A stretch of DNA of 64,000 bases from assembly GCF_013170845.1 (NCBI RefSeq), contig NZ_CP033367.1, positions 6,573,001-6,637,000 of the forward strand. The letters run 5' to 3'. Source of the stretch: Mesorhizobium loti R88b (GTDB lineage: Bacteria; Pseudomonadota; Alphaproteobacteria; Rhizobiales; Rhizobiaceae). How positions within the stretch are numbered: the first letter of the stretch is position 1; every line of letters begins with the position of its first letter. A program made the translations under genes and the position numbers. Positions 54,265 through 64,000 of this stretch are shown piece after piece. A model generated the notes under the pieces. It had not been told where the DNA came from and ran no database searches. It worked only from the letters and a program-made list of their open reading frames with translations.

Positions 54265-55917
54265 TCAACGCCGGAAAAAGAACCGCATCGATTGGTCCCG
54301 CTTGCGGCCAGCTCCAGTCGGCCGCTCGATCGCAAGCGTGGTTCGAGGAGGAAGCTCTCCCAGGTGCAATGCGAGGAGACGCTGGTCCAACTCCTTGTCG
54401 GCTGCCGTAAGGCGGTGGTTCAGGCGAAGGTAGTCCATCCAGGTCGGGGTGCGGAAGGTTTCTGTCCAACGCGAAGGCTGCTGGAGGTCGCGCTGGAGAT
54501 TCCAGTGTCGCGCACCAACGCCGCTTTGTACTCGCCGCCGTTCCCGCATCTGCTCCAGGAACGCTTCGACATTTGCTTCGGGTATTGAATATTCGATCTT
54601 GGCGACGATCGGCCCGCTTCGGGGCTTCAAATCCAGGGCAACCTGAGGCGTTTCGAAGCCAAGAGGAGCCTGATCGGAATCTTTCCATTGACGGATGGGC
54701 AGCAGGAAGCCGGTGCCAGCGACCAGCAGCAGCGCGCCACCTGAAAGCTCCAGAGCCGAGCTCAGCGAATAGCTCTCGGCCACCGTACCCCACAGCCAGC
54801 TGCCAGCCGCGATGCCGCCGGATGAAAGGGCATAATAGATCGAGAGCGTGCGACCAACGACCCACCTTGGACTCGCCAACTGGACGCTTACGTCCAGCCC
54901 GGTCCAGGTCACGACCCAGCCCGCGCCGCCGAGCGCCAGCGCGATAGCCGCCACCGCCACCGAGGGGGTGAAAGCAAGCGATAGACAACAAGCCGCACAG
55001 GCGATGCACGACAGTGTCGTCAAACGTTCCTGGGACAGCCTCCGTCTCAGAATGTTGTTGCAGATGCCGGCGAACAAGGCGCCGGTCCCGAAGCCGGCCA
55101 TCAGGATGCCGTAAACGACTGGCCCTCCCCCCAGCTGATCGCGGGCGACGAGAGGCAAGAGCGCTAGTATGGAGATGCTCGTCAGCCCAAAAAGGGCACC
55201 GCGGGCAATTGCTGCCTTGATTTCGGATGACAGGGCAGTGAAGCGCGCTCCGTCATGGATCGCCGTGGTCAATGGTTCACTCGGAAGCGGTGACGAGCGA
55301 ACATGCCATTTGCAGCGCCCTATGGTCCACAGCAGCATCAGATATGTAAGCGTCGCCACTGCGAAAGCCGTCAAAGGGCCAAAGGAAGCAACGACGACGC
55401 CACCGAGAGCCGGACCGATGCTTCGGACGGCGTTATATCCGACCGAGATAAGCGTGACGGCGGCCGGAACATCGCGCTTTCGCAGGATATCGCCAACCGA
55501 CGCGTGCCAGGCGGGGTCGGTGAAAGCGGCGCCTACTCCGGCCAAACAGCTGAATGCAAGAACCATCCATGGATTGAAAATTCCGAGACCTGCAAGAACA
55601 GTCAGCATCGTCGAGGACAATGCTATCACGCACCAGCCAGCGAACATGAGATTGCGGCGGCTGTAATTGTCCGCTAGGGCGCCGGCGATAATTGACAGGA
55701 GGAATGTGGGCAAGGTTGTCGAAGCCTGCACCAAGGCGACCATCACATCCGATGTCGAAATGGTCGCCATCAGCCAACTGATGGCAACCATTTGAATCAG
55801 CCACCCTAGACTGGATACCTGTGTGGCAATCCAGATCGGACGGAAAGTTGAATTCTCGAGCGGCGCGAACGTTGCCGATGACACCGGATTAACTTCTTCA
55901 CGCGCCACCCCGCTCAT
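54265..55917 (-). CDS. MFS exporter with C-terminal monooxygenase-like domain (MFS_3/EntS type)
   Basis: Inner-membrane exporter of 550 residues. About twelve hydrophobic helices span residues 20-410, with the family motif GALADNYSRRNLMF between helices 2 and 3. A soluble tail of about 120 residues (IEYSIPEANVEAFLEQMRER, GARHWNLQRDLQQPSRWTE) resembles the ABM/Dabb-like extension of the MFS_3 group. Such transporters export siderophores or drugs. The substrate is unknown here. The ATG at 55917 follows GGGAGG by nine bases. Confidence 0.88.
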   Translation of the reverse strand: MSGVAREEVNPVSSATFAPLENSTFRPIWIATQVSSLGWLIQMVAISWLMATISTSDVMVALVQASTTLPTFLLSIIAGALADNYSRRNLMFAGWCVIALSSTMLTVLAGLGIFNPWMVLAFSCLAGVGAAFTDPAWHASVGDILRKRDVPAAVTLISVGYNAVRSIGPALGGVVVASFGPLTAFAVATLTYLMLLWTIGRCKWHVRSSPLPSEPLTTAIHDGARFTALSSEIKAAIARGALFGLTSISILALLPLVARDQLGGGPVVYGILMAGFGTGALFAGICNNILRRRLSQERLTTLSCIACAACCLSLAFTPSVAVAAIALALGGAGWVVTWTGLDVSVQLASPRWVVGRTLSIYYALSSGGIAAGSWLWGTVAESYSLSSALELSGGALLLVAGTGFLLPIRQWKDSDQAPLGFETPQVALDLKPRSGPIVAKIEYSIPEANVEAFLEQMRERRRVQSGVGARHWNLQRDLQQPSRWTETFRTPTWMDYLRLNHRLTAADKELDQRLLALHLGELPPRTTLAIERPTGAGRKRDQSMRFFFRR

Positions 55918-56323
55918 TGGGCCGAGCCTCCCTTCGCTGCCAGTTGTATGAGATTTCTCCCCGCCCACGTGCCCATGGAGGAATGGCAGGATCAGGGCAT
56001 TTTATCCGCGCAACGCAAGTTATTTTTGCCTGGCCGATGCTGTGGCAGAACCGAATGCTTCCGGTGGAGCTATCGTTCCGCTATGCGGGACGAGACCGGT
56101 TCGATCCTGTCGCTCTCGATCCCCGACCACGTTACAAGAATCGTCAGTTTGACGTTCCTTGGCGTCTCCAACCAAGCCACGTCCTGGGCATCGACTTCCC
56201 TTCTGGTGATCACGAGCTCCCGCGCATTGAACCGCCTCGCCAAGGTGGATCAGTAGTCTATCTTTGGCGTAGGTATTCAGCAGCCTGCTAGGCGCCCGCC
56301 GCCACGTGCGGGCGACGCCGGCA
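55918..56323. other. Junction between accessory DNA and the gibberellin operon
   Basis: About 400 bases with no supportable gene. A minus-strand piece (ARELVITRREVDAQDVAWLE, then TPRNVKLTILVTWSGIESDR) near 56080-56240 reads like a protein C-terminus but is unrecognised. Base composition changes sharply near 56280. Confidence 0.45.
56293..56314 (-). terminator. Weak hairpin after idi
   Basis: CGCCCGC and GCGGGCG pair over seven bases with an eight-base loop, ten bases beyond the idi stop. No T-run follows, so it is only a possible terminator or mRNA-stabilising hairpin. Confidence 0.35.
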
Positions 56324-57379
56324 TCAACCGGCGGGCAGATGCGCCGAGGGCAACAACCGCGCCTGACGCAACGCCGCCAGATCAGCCGAGCCGGTGCAGA
56401 AGCAGGCAACGGCCAACTGGCGGATGACGATCTCGAAATGCGCGACAACCGCCTCGGTGGACACCGTCGCCGCGCGCAGCACGCCGGCCGCCTGCCCGGC
56501 GATGTCCGCGCCCAGGCGGATGGCCTTGGCCACGTCGACGCCGTCGCGGATCCCGCCCGACGCGATCAGCTTCACAGTTGGCAGCGCCCGACGTACCGCC
56601 TGCACGCTGGCCGGGGTCGGAATCCCCCAGTCGGCGAACGCCATCGCCACTGCACGGTCGGCGGCATCGCGGGCGCGCTCGCCCTCCACCGCGGCCCAAC
56701 TGGTGCCGCCGGCGCCGGCGACATCGATGACCGCCACGCCCGCCTTGACGAGCGCGCAGGCCACCGAGGCGGACAGACCCGACCCCACTTCCTTGGCCAC
56801 AATCGGCACGTCCACGCTGCTCGCGGCGCGAGCGATCTGCGCCAGGACGCCGCGCCAGTCGCGGTCGCCCTCCGGCTGTACCGCTTCCTGCAGCGCATTG
56901 AGATGGACGATGAGTCCATCGGCCTCCAGCGCATCCACCGCCCGGCGCGCCAGGTCCAGGCCGTCGGCCTCGCGCAGTTGCGCGGCGCCGATATTAGCCA
57001 GCAAGGGAATGTCTGGGGCCATGCGGCGCAGCGCGCGCGTCAGCCCCTGGGAGTTGCGGGATTGCAGGCTCACGCGCTGCGAACCGACGCACATGGCGAT
57101 CCCCAAGGCTTGTGCTGCCTCGCTCAGATGCCGGTTGATGGCCTCGGCGCGTGGCACGCCGCCGGTCATGGAGCTGATCAGCAGCGGCGCGCGCATGGTC
57201 TTGCCCAGCAGCGAGGCGCGCAGGTCGATCTGCGTCAGGTCCAACTCGGGCAATGCGCAGTGTTCGAAACGGATGTACTCCCAGCCGGCGGCGACCGTGG
57301 CCGGCGCCGTTCGCCGATCCAGCACGATGTCCAGATGGTCGTCCTTGCGCCGGCTCGGGATGTTGTCGCTATCGCTCAT
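56324..57379 (-). CDS. idi: Type II isopentenyl diphosphate isomerase
   Basis: FMN/NADPH-dependent enzyme that interconverts IPP and DMAPP, balancing C5 units for GGPP. The 351 residues show the type II hallmarks [48 protein letters not shown] and [15 protein letters not shown]. The ATG at 57379 has GGAG five bases upstream and is preferred to one at 57445. It is the distal gene of the gibberellin operon, 84 bases after ks. This accessory gene is found in only part of the known operons. Confidence 0.94.
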   Translation of the reverse strand: MSDSDNIPSRRKDDHLDIVLDRRTAPATVAAGWEYIRFEHCALPELDLTQIDLRASLLGKTMRAPLLISSMTGGVPRAEAINRHLSEAAQALGIAMCVGSQRVSLQSRNSQGLTRALRRMAPDIPLLANIGAAQLREADGLDLARRAVDALEADGLIVHLNALQEAVQPEGDRDWRGVLAQIARAASSVDVPIVAKEVGSGLSASVACALVKAGVAVIDVAGAGGTSWAAVEGERARDAADRAVAMAFADWGIPTPASVQAVRRALPTVKLIASGGIRDGVDVAKAIRLGADIAGQAAGVLRAATVSTEAVVAHFEIVIRQLAVACFCTGSADLAALRQARLLPSAHLPAG

Positions 57380-57463
57380 GCTCGCTCCATCCGTCGCATC
57401 GGGGGACGGCGTTGCATCGGATCGGACCGACGGCAGCGCGCGCACGCAGCCGCATCCCGCCGT

Positions 57464-59913
<2,450 letters not shown>

Positions 59914-60223
59914 GCGGTATGTTCCTTCTGCAGACAGTTGACGGGAACCTGGATCGGGCAGACGCCGCGCACGTCGCCGCAGGCCCGTCGCGGCCCGGCG
60001 CACGGGCAGCGCCGGACGGCCGCCCTGCTCCGGCGCGGCGACGCGCCCCATGCTGGGGCCGGTCCGCCGCATAGGCTTGCGCGCAGCGCGCCGCGTGAGC
60101 CGCGGCCGTGCTGGGCAACCGCTGCGATCGCCGCCGCCGACTTGGACACAGTGCAGCATGCACCGCTCACGCCGGCCGATCGATCGCAGCGGCACAGGGG
60201 CGACTCCATGCGGACGGGCGCGC

Positions 60224-61198
60224 TCATGCGCATGGCGCGTGCTTGAACAGATACGCGTTGGCCCGCTGCAGCATCTGCGCCAACCGTTCCGCACGCGTTC
60301 CCAGCGGGGCGATGGCCTCCCCGGCGTCGCGCAACAGATCCAGCGCCAACTGGCGCGCTGCCTGCAGCCCCATGATCGACGCACAGGTCGGCTTCTGCGC
60401 CGCCGCGTCCTTGCCGGGGGTCTTGCCCAACGTCGCGGTATCCGCTGTCGCGTCGAGAATGTCGTCGACCACCTGTAACGCCAGGCCGAAACAGGCGGAG
60501 TAGCGATCGAGCGCACAGTACAGCGCAGCGTGGGCGGCATCCTCCGCGATGGCGCATAGCGCGCCCATGCGAACGGACGCGCGCACTAGTGCTCCGCTCT
60601 TCATCCGGTGCATCGCCACGATCCTGTCCAGCTCGACGTGCTTTCCTACCAGCGACAGATCCATGGCCTGCCCGCCTGCGGCACCCTCGGCGGACACCGC
60701 CTGCGCCAGTTCGCGCACGAGCGCGATACGGTTGTCGCCCGGCGCATCCAGGCTCGCCAGGGTCAGGAAGGCGTGCGCCTGCAGCGCATCGCCGACCAGG
60801 ATCGCAGTGGCTTCGCCGAACTTGACGTGCACGGTCGGAAGGCCGCGGCGAAGCACGTCATCGTCCATTGCGGGCAGGTCGTCGTGGACCAGGGTACAGG
60901 CGTGCATCATCTCGATGGCGGCGCCGACATCGTCGAGCATGGGCGCCGGCGTGTCGGCCAGTGCGCCGGTAGCCAGACAGAGCAAGGCGCGAGTGCGCTT
61001 TCCGCCATGCAAGGTGGCGTAGCGCATCGCCGCCATCAGCTCGGTCTCACCGTCGTCTTCGGCGCAGAGAAGACGCGCCAGCGCCTGTTCGACCCGCCTT
61101 GCGCCGTCCTGCATCCAGATCTCCGGCGGCAGCCTGCCGGATGCGCCACGCGCCTGCGCGTCGTCGTGTAGCGTGGAATCGGTCTGCATGTCGTTCAT
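60224..61198 (-). CDS. ggps: Geranylgeranyl diphosphate synthase
   Basis: Trans-prenyltransferase of 324 residues that condenses C5 units to GGPP for the gibberellin pathway. The first aspartate-rich motif is DDLPAMDDD at 106-114 and the second DDILD at 245-249. The basic GGKRTRALLCLA is also present. ATG at 61198 or 61189 could be the start: ACAAGGAC abuts the first and is better spaced from the second. It is followed by 310 non-coding bases before cps and preceded by 141 bases after cyp117. Confidence 0.93.
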   Translation of the reverse strand: MNDMQTDSTLHDDAQARGASGRLPPEIWMQDGARRVEQALARLLCAEDDGETELMAAMRYATLHGGKRTRALLCLATGALADTPAPMLDDVGAAIEMMHACTLVHDDLPAMDDDVLRRGLPTVHVKFGEATAILVGDALQAHAFLTLASLDAPGDNRIALVRELAQAVSAEGAAGGQAMDLSLVGKHVELDRIVAMHRMKSGALVRASVRMGALCAIAEDAAHAALYCALDRYSACFGLALQVVDDILDATADTATLGKTPGKDAAAQKPTCASIMGLQAARQLALDLLRDAGEAIAPLGTRAERLAQMLQRANAYLFKHAPCA

Positions 61199-61339
61199 GT
61201 CCTTGTACCTGGCACGGCCACGGCGAGCGTCCGAGCCGCCGCGGTGTTGGCGGCGTCGCACCGAGCGCGCGCGCCAAGTGCAGCATTGCCGCGCGTCGCC
61301 GGCGCAGCTGCCTCGCCACACGGGGCATGCGATGCCAGC

Positions 61340-62683
61340 TCATGAGAATCCGATGCGGATTTTCATGGACGGATGTGCGGTCGGGAAATAGCGCCGACCT
61401 TTTTCGACGGCGCTCAGCAACCGCGGCCGCACCCCGGCCTTGTGCATGGTCAGTGCCAAGGCGATGCAGAACTGCACCATTTCCAGCCATACCAGGTGGT
61501 AACCGATGCAGACGTGTGGGCCGGTACCGAACTGCAGCATGTCCACCGGCCGGATCGGCTCCGTGCGTTGCAGCCACCGTGCCAGGCGGAACTGATCAGG
61601 CGCCTCGTGCAGCAGCGCAGAGGTCGAGAAATGCAGCAGCGGGATGCACAGATGGGTGCCCGCAGGAATGCGCCGTTGGCCGAGTTGCAATTCCTGCAGC
61701 GCGCGACGCGGCAGGAGCGTGGTCGCCGGATGCACGCGCAGCGTCTCGCGGAACAGCGCCTCGGCGACCGGACACTGCGCCAGGTCCGCGTGCCGGGTCG
61801 GCACCGCGCCCACGCGTTGCGCCTCCTCGACCAGGGCGTCCCACAGCCCAGGCTGCCGCGCCAGCTCGATCACCATCCAGGCCATCGTCGAGGCGGTGGT
61901 GTCGTGGCCGGCAAGCAGCAGCAAGCGGATATTGGCGACCAGGACGTCGTCGGAGAGCGCATCGTCGCCGCGATCGAAGGCGCTCACCATGTCATTGATC
62001 AACCCAGTGCGCGCGGCATGCGCGCGCGCGTCGCGGACGAACTGGCGCAACTGCGCGTCGATCCAGTCGCGGGCGGCGCGGCCGCGCCGCAAGGGGAGTC
62101 CGGGCAGGTCGACCGGGGGCGCGACGATCAACTGCAGCAGTTGCCGGTATTTGCGATGCCATCCCGGCAAGTCCTGCGCTGGGATTCCCATGAGGCTGAA
62201 GATGAGCTTGAGCATCAGGTCGCCGGTCTCGCGCAGGATGGTTACGTCGCCGCGGTCGCGCCACGCCTGCACCCGCGCCTGGATGACGGGCGCGAACAGG
62301 TTGCCGATGCCGGCTTGGGTCAGCCCCTTGGGCAGGAACGCCGCCTTGATCGCGTCGCGCGCCTGCCGGTGCGCGCCGCCGTCCTGGGCGACCAACGTTC
62401 CGCCAAGCAATTCGGGCGCGATCTCTTCGATCAGCGCCGAGGACACGTCCTTGTGCCGGAGCAGTGCAAACGCATCCGGATCCACGCAGGTCATCAGGTG
62501 TCCGGCAGGGCCGAAATCCAGCCAGAAGTGGCTGCCCAACGTCCGTTCCGCGCGCCGCAGCAGGCGCGGCAGGTCGCATACGATGGCGGGAAGATGTCCG
62601 ACCAGGGGGAAAGCGCCGGGCACGACCGGGATGTCGTCCCGCAGCCGGTGCCGACGGTCCAGCGGGTTGAGCAGCATGTCCAT
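61340..62683 (-). CDS. cyp117: Cytochrome P450 CYP117 (ent-kaurene oxidation)
   Basis: P450 of 447 residues. In characterised rhizobia CYP117 oxidises ent-kaurene to ent-kaurenoic acid. I-helix motif AGHDTT is at 258-263, the ExxR is ETLR at 313-316, and the haem loop FGTGPHVCIG carries the ligand Cys392. The ATG at 62683 shares a base with the stop of the ferredoxin-SDR gene (TGATG). A longer frame upstream is shadow. Soluble: no N-terminal membrane anchor. Confidence 0.93.
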   Translation of the reverse strand: MDMLLNPLDRRHRLRDDIPVVPGAFPLVGHLPAIVCDLPRLLRRAERTLGSHFWLDFGPAGHLMTCVDPDAFALLRHKDVSSALIEEIAPELLGGTLVAQDGGAHRQARDAIKAAFLPKGLTQAGIGNLFAPVIQARVQAWRDRGDVTILRETGDLMLKLIFSLMGIPAQDLPGWHRKYRQLLQLIVAPPVDLPGLPLRRGRAARDWIDAQLRQFVRDARAHAARTGLINDMVSAFDRGDDALSDDVLVANIRLLLLAGHDTTASTMAWMVIELARQPGLWDALVEEAQRVGAVPTRHADLAQCPVAEALFRETLRVHPATTLLPRRALQELQLGQRRIPAGTHLCIPLLHFSTSALLHEAPDQFRLARWLQRTEPIRPVDMLQFGTGPHVCIGYHLVWLEMVQFCIALALTMHKAGVRPRLLSAVEKGRRYFPTAHPSMKIRIGFS

Positions 62684-63807
62684 CAGCAGCGCGGCCCCGC
62701 GGCCGCTTTGGCGGTGTCGCCGGCAGGCCGCGCGGCGCGGCTGTTGCCACCGTCGGCGTACGTCGGCACATGCGCCAGCATGCCGCCGTCGATGCACAGG
62801 ACCTGGCCGGTGATGAACGCAGCATCGTCGGAGAGCAGGAACGCCACCAGCGCGGCCACGTCCTCGGGGCGGCCGACGCGCTGCAGGAGTTGGTGCCGGC
62901 TCAGATGCCGTTGCATGCACTCGTCCAGCTTGGCGAGGAGACGCTCGGTCATGATGAGACCCGGCGCAACCGCGTTGCAGCGGATCTGCGCATGACCGTA
63001 CTGGGTGGCGAGCGAGGCCGACAGCATGTTCATCGCCGCCTTCGACGCGGCGTAGGACGTCTGCGCGGTGTCACCGCTGAGCCCCTGGCACGACGACATG
63101 TTGACGATCGCGCCACCGCCGCGGGCGATCATTCGTGGGATGGCCTGCCGGCAGCAGAGCAGCGTGCCGCGCAGATTGGTCGCCATGGTCTGATCCCAGA
63201 CCGCCAGGTCCAGGTCGAGGATCGTGCGGTCGCGCGGTGTCAGATGCATGGCGCTCGCGTTGTTCACCAGCAGGTCGACCCCACCGAAGTGCCGCTCCGC
63301 CGTCTCGAACAGCGCTGCCACCGCCTGCGCATCGGCGATGTCCATGGCCAGGGCCAGCGCGTGGCCCGCTTCGGCCGCGATCTGCGCGGTGCAGGCGACG
63401 GCCGCCGAGCCATCAATGTCGGCCACCACCACTCTGCCGCCCTCGCGCGCGATGGCGAGGGCGCATGCCTTGCCGATGCCGGCGCCGGCGCCGGTCACCA
63501 CGGCCACCTTGCCTTCAAACCGTCCTCCTGGGTTGCGTTGGTCTTTCGCGGCATGCCGCTCAGCCTGCGCCGGAGAAGGCGCAGGGTCGGCGCTGGCGCG
63601 CTCGCCAGCGTCGCTTTCGATGACCCGAATGGCGGCGACCGGACACTGGCTGGCCGCGAGCCGCGCGGCGGCGTGCAGCGCCTGCGGGACCGTCGCCACG
63701 CACACTTCCGCCACGCCGTCCGGTTCGCGCTGGCGAAAGGTGCCCGGCAGCGTCAGCACACACTGCCCGGTGGTTCCGCATAGATCCTGATCGATCACGA
63801 CGCGCAT
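62683..63807 (-). CDS. Fused ferredoxin and short-chain dehydrogenase of the gibberellin operon
   Basis: A single frame of 374 residues joining two gibberellin proteins usually encoded separately. Residues 1-65 are a [3Fe-4S] ferredoxin with C10-x5-C16 and C55-P56, which should feed electrons to the P450s. A linker of about 30 charged and alanine-rich residues (66-95) leads to the short-chain dehydrogenase: cofactor loop TGAGAGIG at 105-112, NNAS near 182, and catalytic S238/S239, Y252, K256 in SYAASK. The SDR is known to oxidise a C20 aldehyde-type intermediate to the C19 gibberellin. The ATG at 63807 follows the cyp114 stop by one base. No stop or frameshift separates the halves. Confidence 0.9.
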   Translation of the reverse strand: MRVVIDQDLCGTTGQCVLTLPGTFRQREPDGVAEVCVATVPQALHAAARLAASQCPVAAIRVIESDAGERASADPAPSPAQAERHAAKDQRNPGGRFEGKVAVVTGAGAGIGKACALAIAREGGRVVVADIDGSAAVACTAQIAAEAGHALALAMDIADAQAVAALFETAERHFGGVDLLVNNASAMHLTPRDRTILDLDLAVWDQTMATNLRGTLLCCRQAIPRMIARGGGAIVNMSSCQGLSGDTAQTSYAASKAAMNMLSASLATQYGHAQIRCNAVAPGLIMTERLLAKLDECMQRHLSRHQLLQRVGRPEDVAALVAFLLSDDAAFITGQVLCIDGGMLAHVPTYADGGNSRAARPAGDTAKAAAGPRC

Positions 63808-63808
63808 C

Positions 63809-64000
63809 TCAGCCCCCCTGAGCATGCAGTCGCACCGGCAGCGCGCGGAACGTCCTGAGGAACGCGGATGGCTCCCGGGTCGGCTGCTCGGCCAATGCCA
63901 GCGTGGGGAAGCGCGCCTCGATCCGCGGCAGGCTCTCGGCCAACTGCACCCGGGCCAGTTGCGCACCGAGGCAGAAGTGGATGCCGTGGCCGAAGCTCAG
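63809..64000 (-). CDS. cyp114: Cytochrome P450 CYP114, C-terminal end
   Basis: The last 63 residues of a P450, cut by the window. It opens at [17 protein letters not shown], the haem loop with the ligand Cys, and ends [12 protein letters not shown]. Position directly before the ferredoxin-SDR gene identifies CYP114, which in rhizobia contracts the B ring to the gibberellin aldehyde, aided by the ferredoxin. The stop is one base from the next start. cyp112 would be expected further upstream. Confidence 0.85.
   Translation of the reverse strand: MSFGHGIHFCLGAQLARVQLAESLPRIEARFPTLALAEQPTREPSAFLRTFRALPVRLHAQGG

Overview
The window looks like part of a symbiosis island or symbiotic plasmid of a rhizobium, most likely Mesorhizobium. 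The clues are two full nod boxes (NodD binding sites), a NifA/sigma-54 promoter, a nodM-type glucosamine synthase, a rhizobial trb/traG conjugation operon, a VirB/VirD4 secretion system with plant-directed effectors, and the bacterial gibberellin operon. The genus is an inference from gene content. No rRNA or tRNA gene, CRISPR array or intact insertion sequence was seen.

Layout. 1-2.1 kb: a truncated fnrN-type oxygen regulator divergent from hemN. 2.6-14.6 kb (minus strand): one compact operon traG, copG-like, trbB-C-D-E-J-L-F-G-I and a DUF2274 gene, a conjugative mating-pair apparatus without trbK or trbH. 15-21.3 kb: accessory DNA with a zinT relic, a second hemN with an altered Fe-S motif, a NifA/sigma-54 promoter ahead of a 17-codon ORF and a porin, and a mosaic of gene fragments (dapA, endonuclease/phosphatase, hemN). 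21.4-24.4 kb: nodM behind a nod box and a luxI-type gene behind a lux-type box. 25-28.5 kb: alpha-carbonic anhydrase, then a three-gene unit (B3/B4-domain protein, LysE exporter, DapA-family aldolase). 28.5-29.5 kb: IS630 and ISKra4 relics.

29.5-53.4 kb is the VirB/D4 locus: nod box, virA, virB1-virB11 (minus strand, including a small virB7), virG, IS66/ISKra4 relics, then on the minus strand a giant Ulp1/C48-protease effector, virD4 and an F-box effector. The sequence suggests a relay: plant flavonoid/NodD acts at the nod box, virA is made, VirA activates VirG, and VirG acts at vir boxes ahead of virB1 and the F-box effector gene. Both effectors end in short arginine-rich tails like VirB/D4 transport signals. 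One would deSUMOylate plant proteins and the other would recruit a ubiquitin ligase. The arrangement resembles the T4SS known from Mesorhizobium loti R7A.

53.7-55.9 kb: a cold-shock gene and an MFS exporter. 56.3-64 kb (minus strand) is visibly richer in G+C and holds the gibberellin operon from the 3' end of cyp114 through a fused ferredoxin-SDR gene, cyp117, ggps, cps, ks and idi, with most junctions overlapping by one to four bases. It would make a gibberellin precursor from C5 isoprenoids, and its composition points to a separate origin from the rest of the window.
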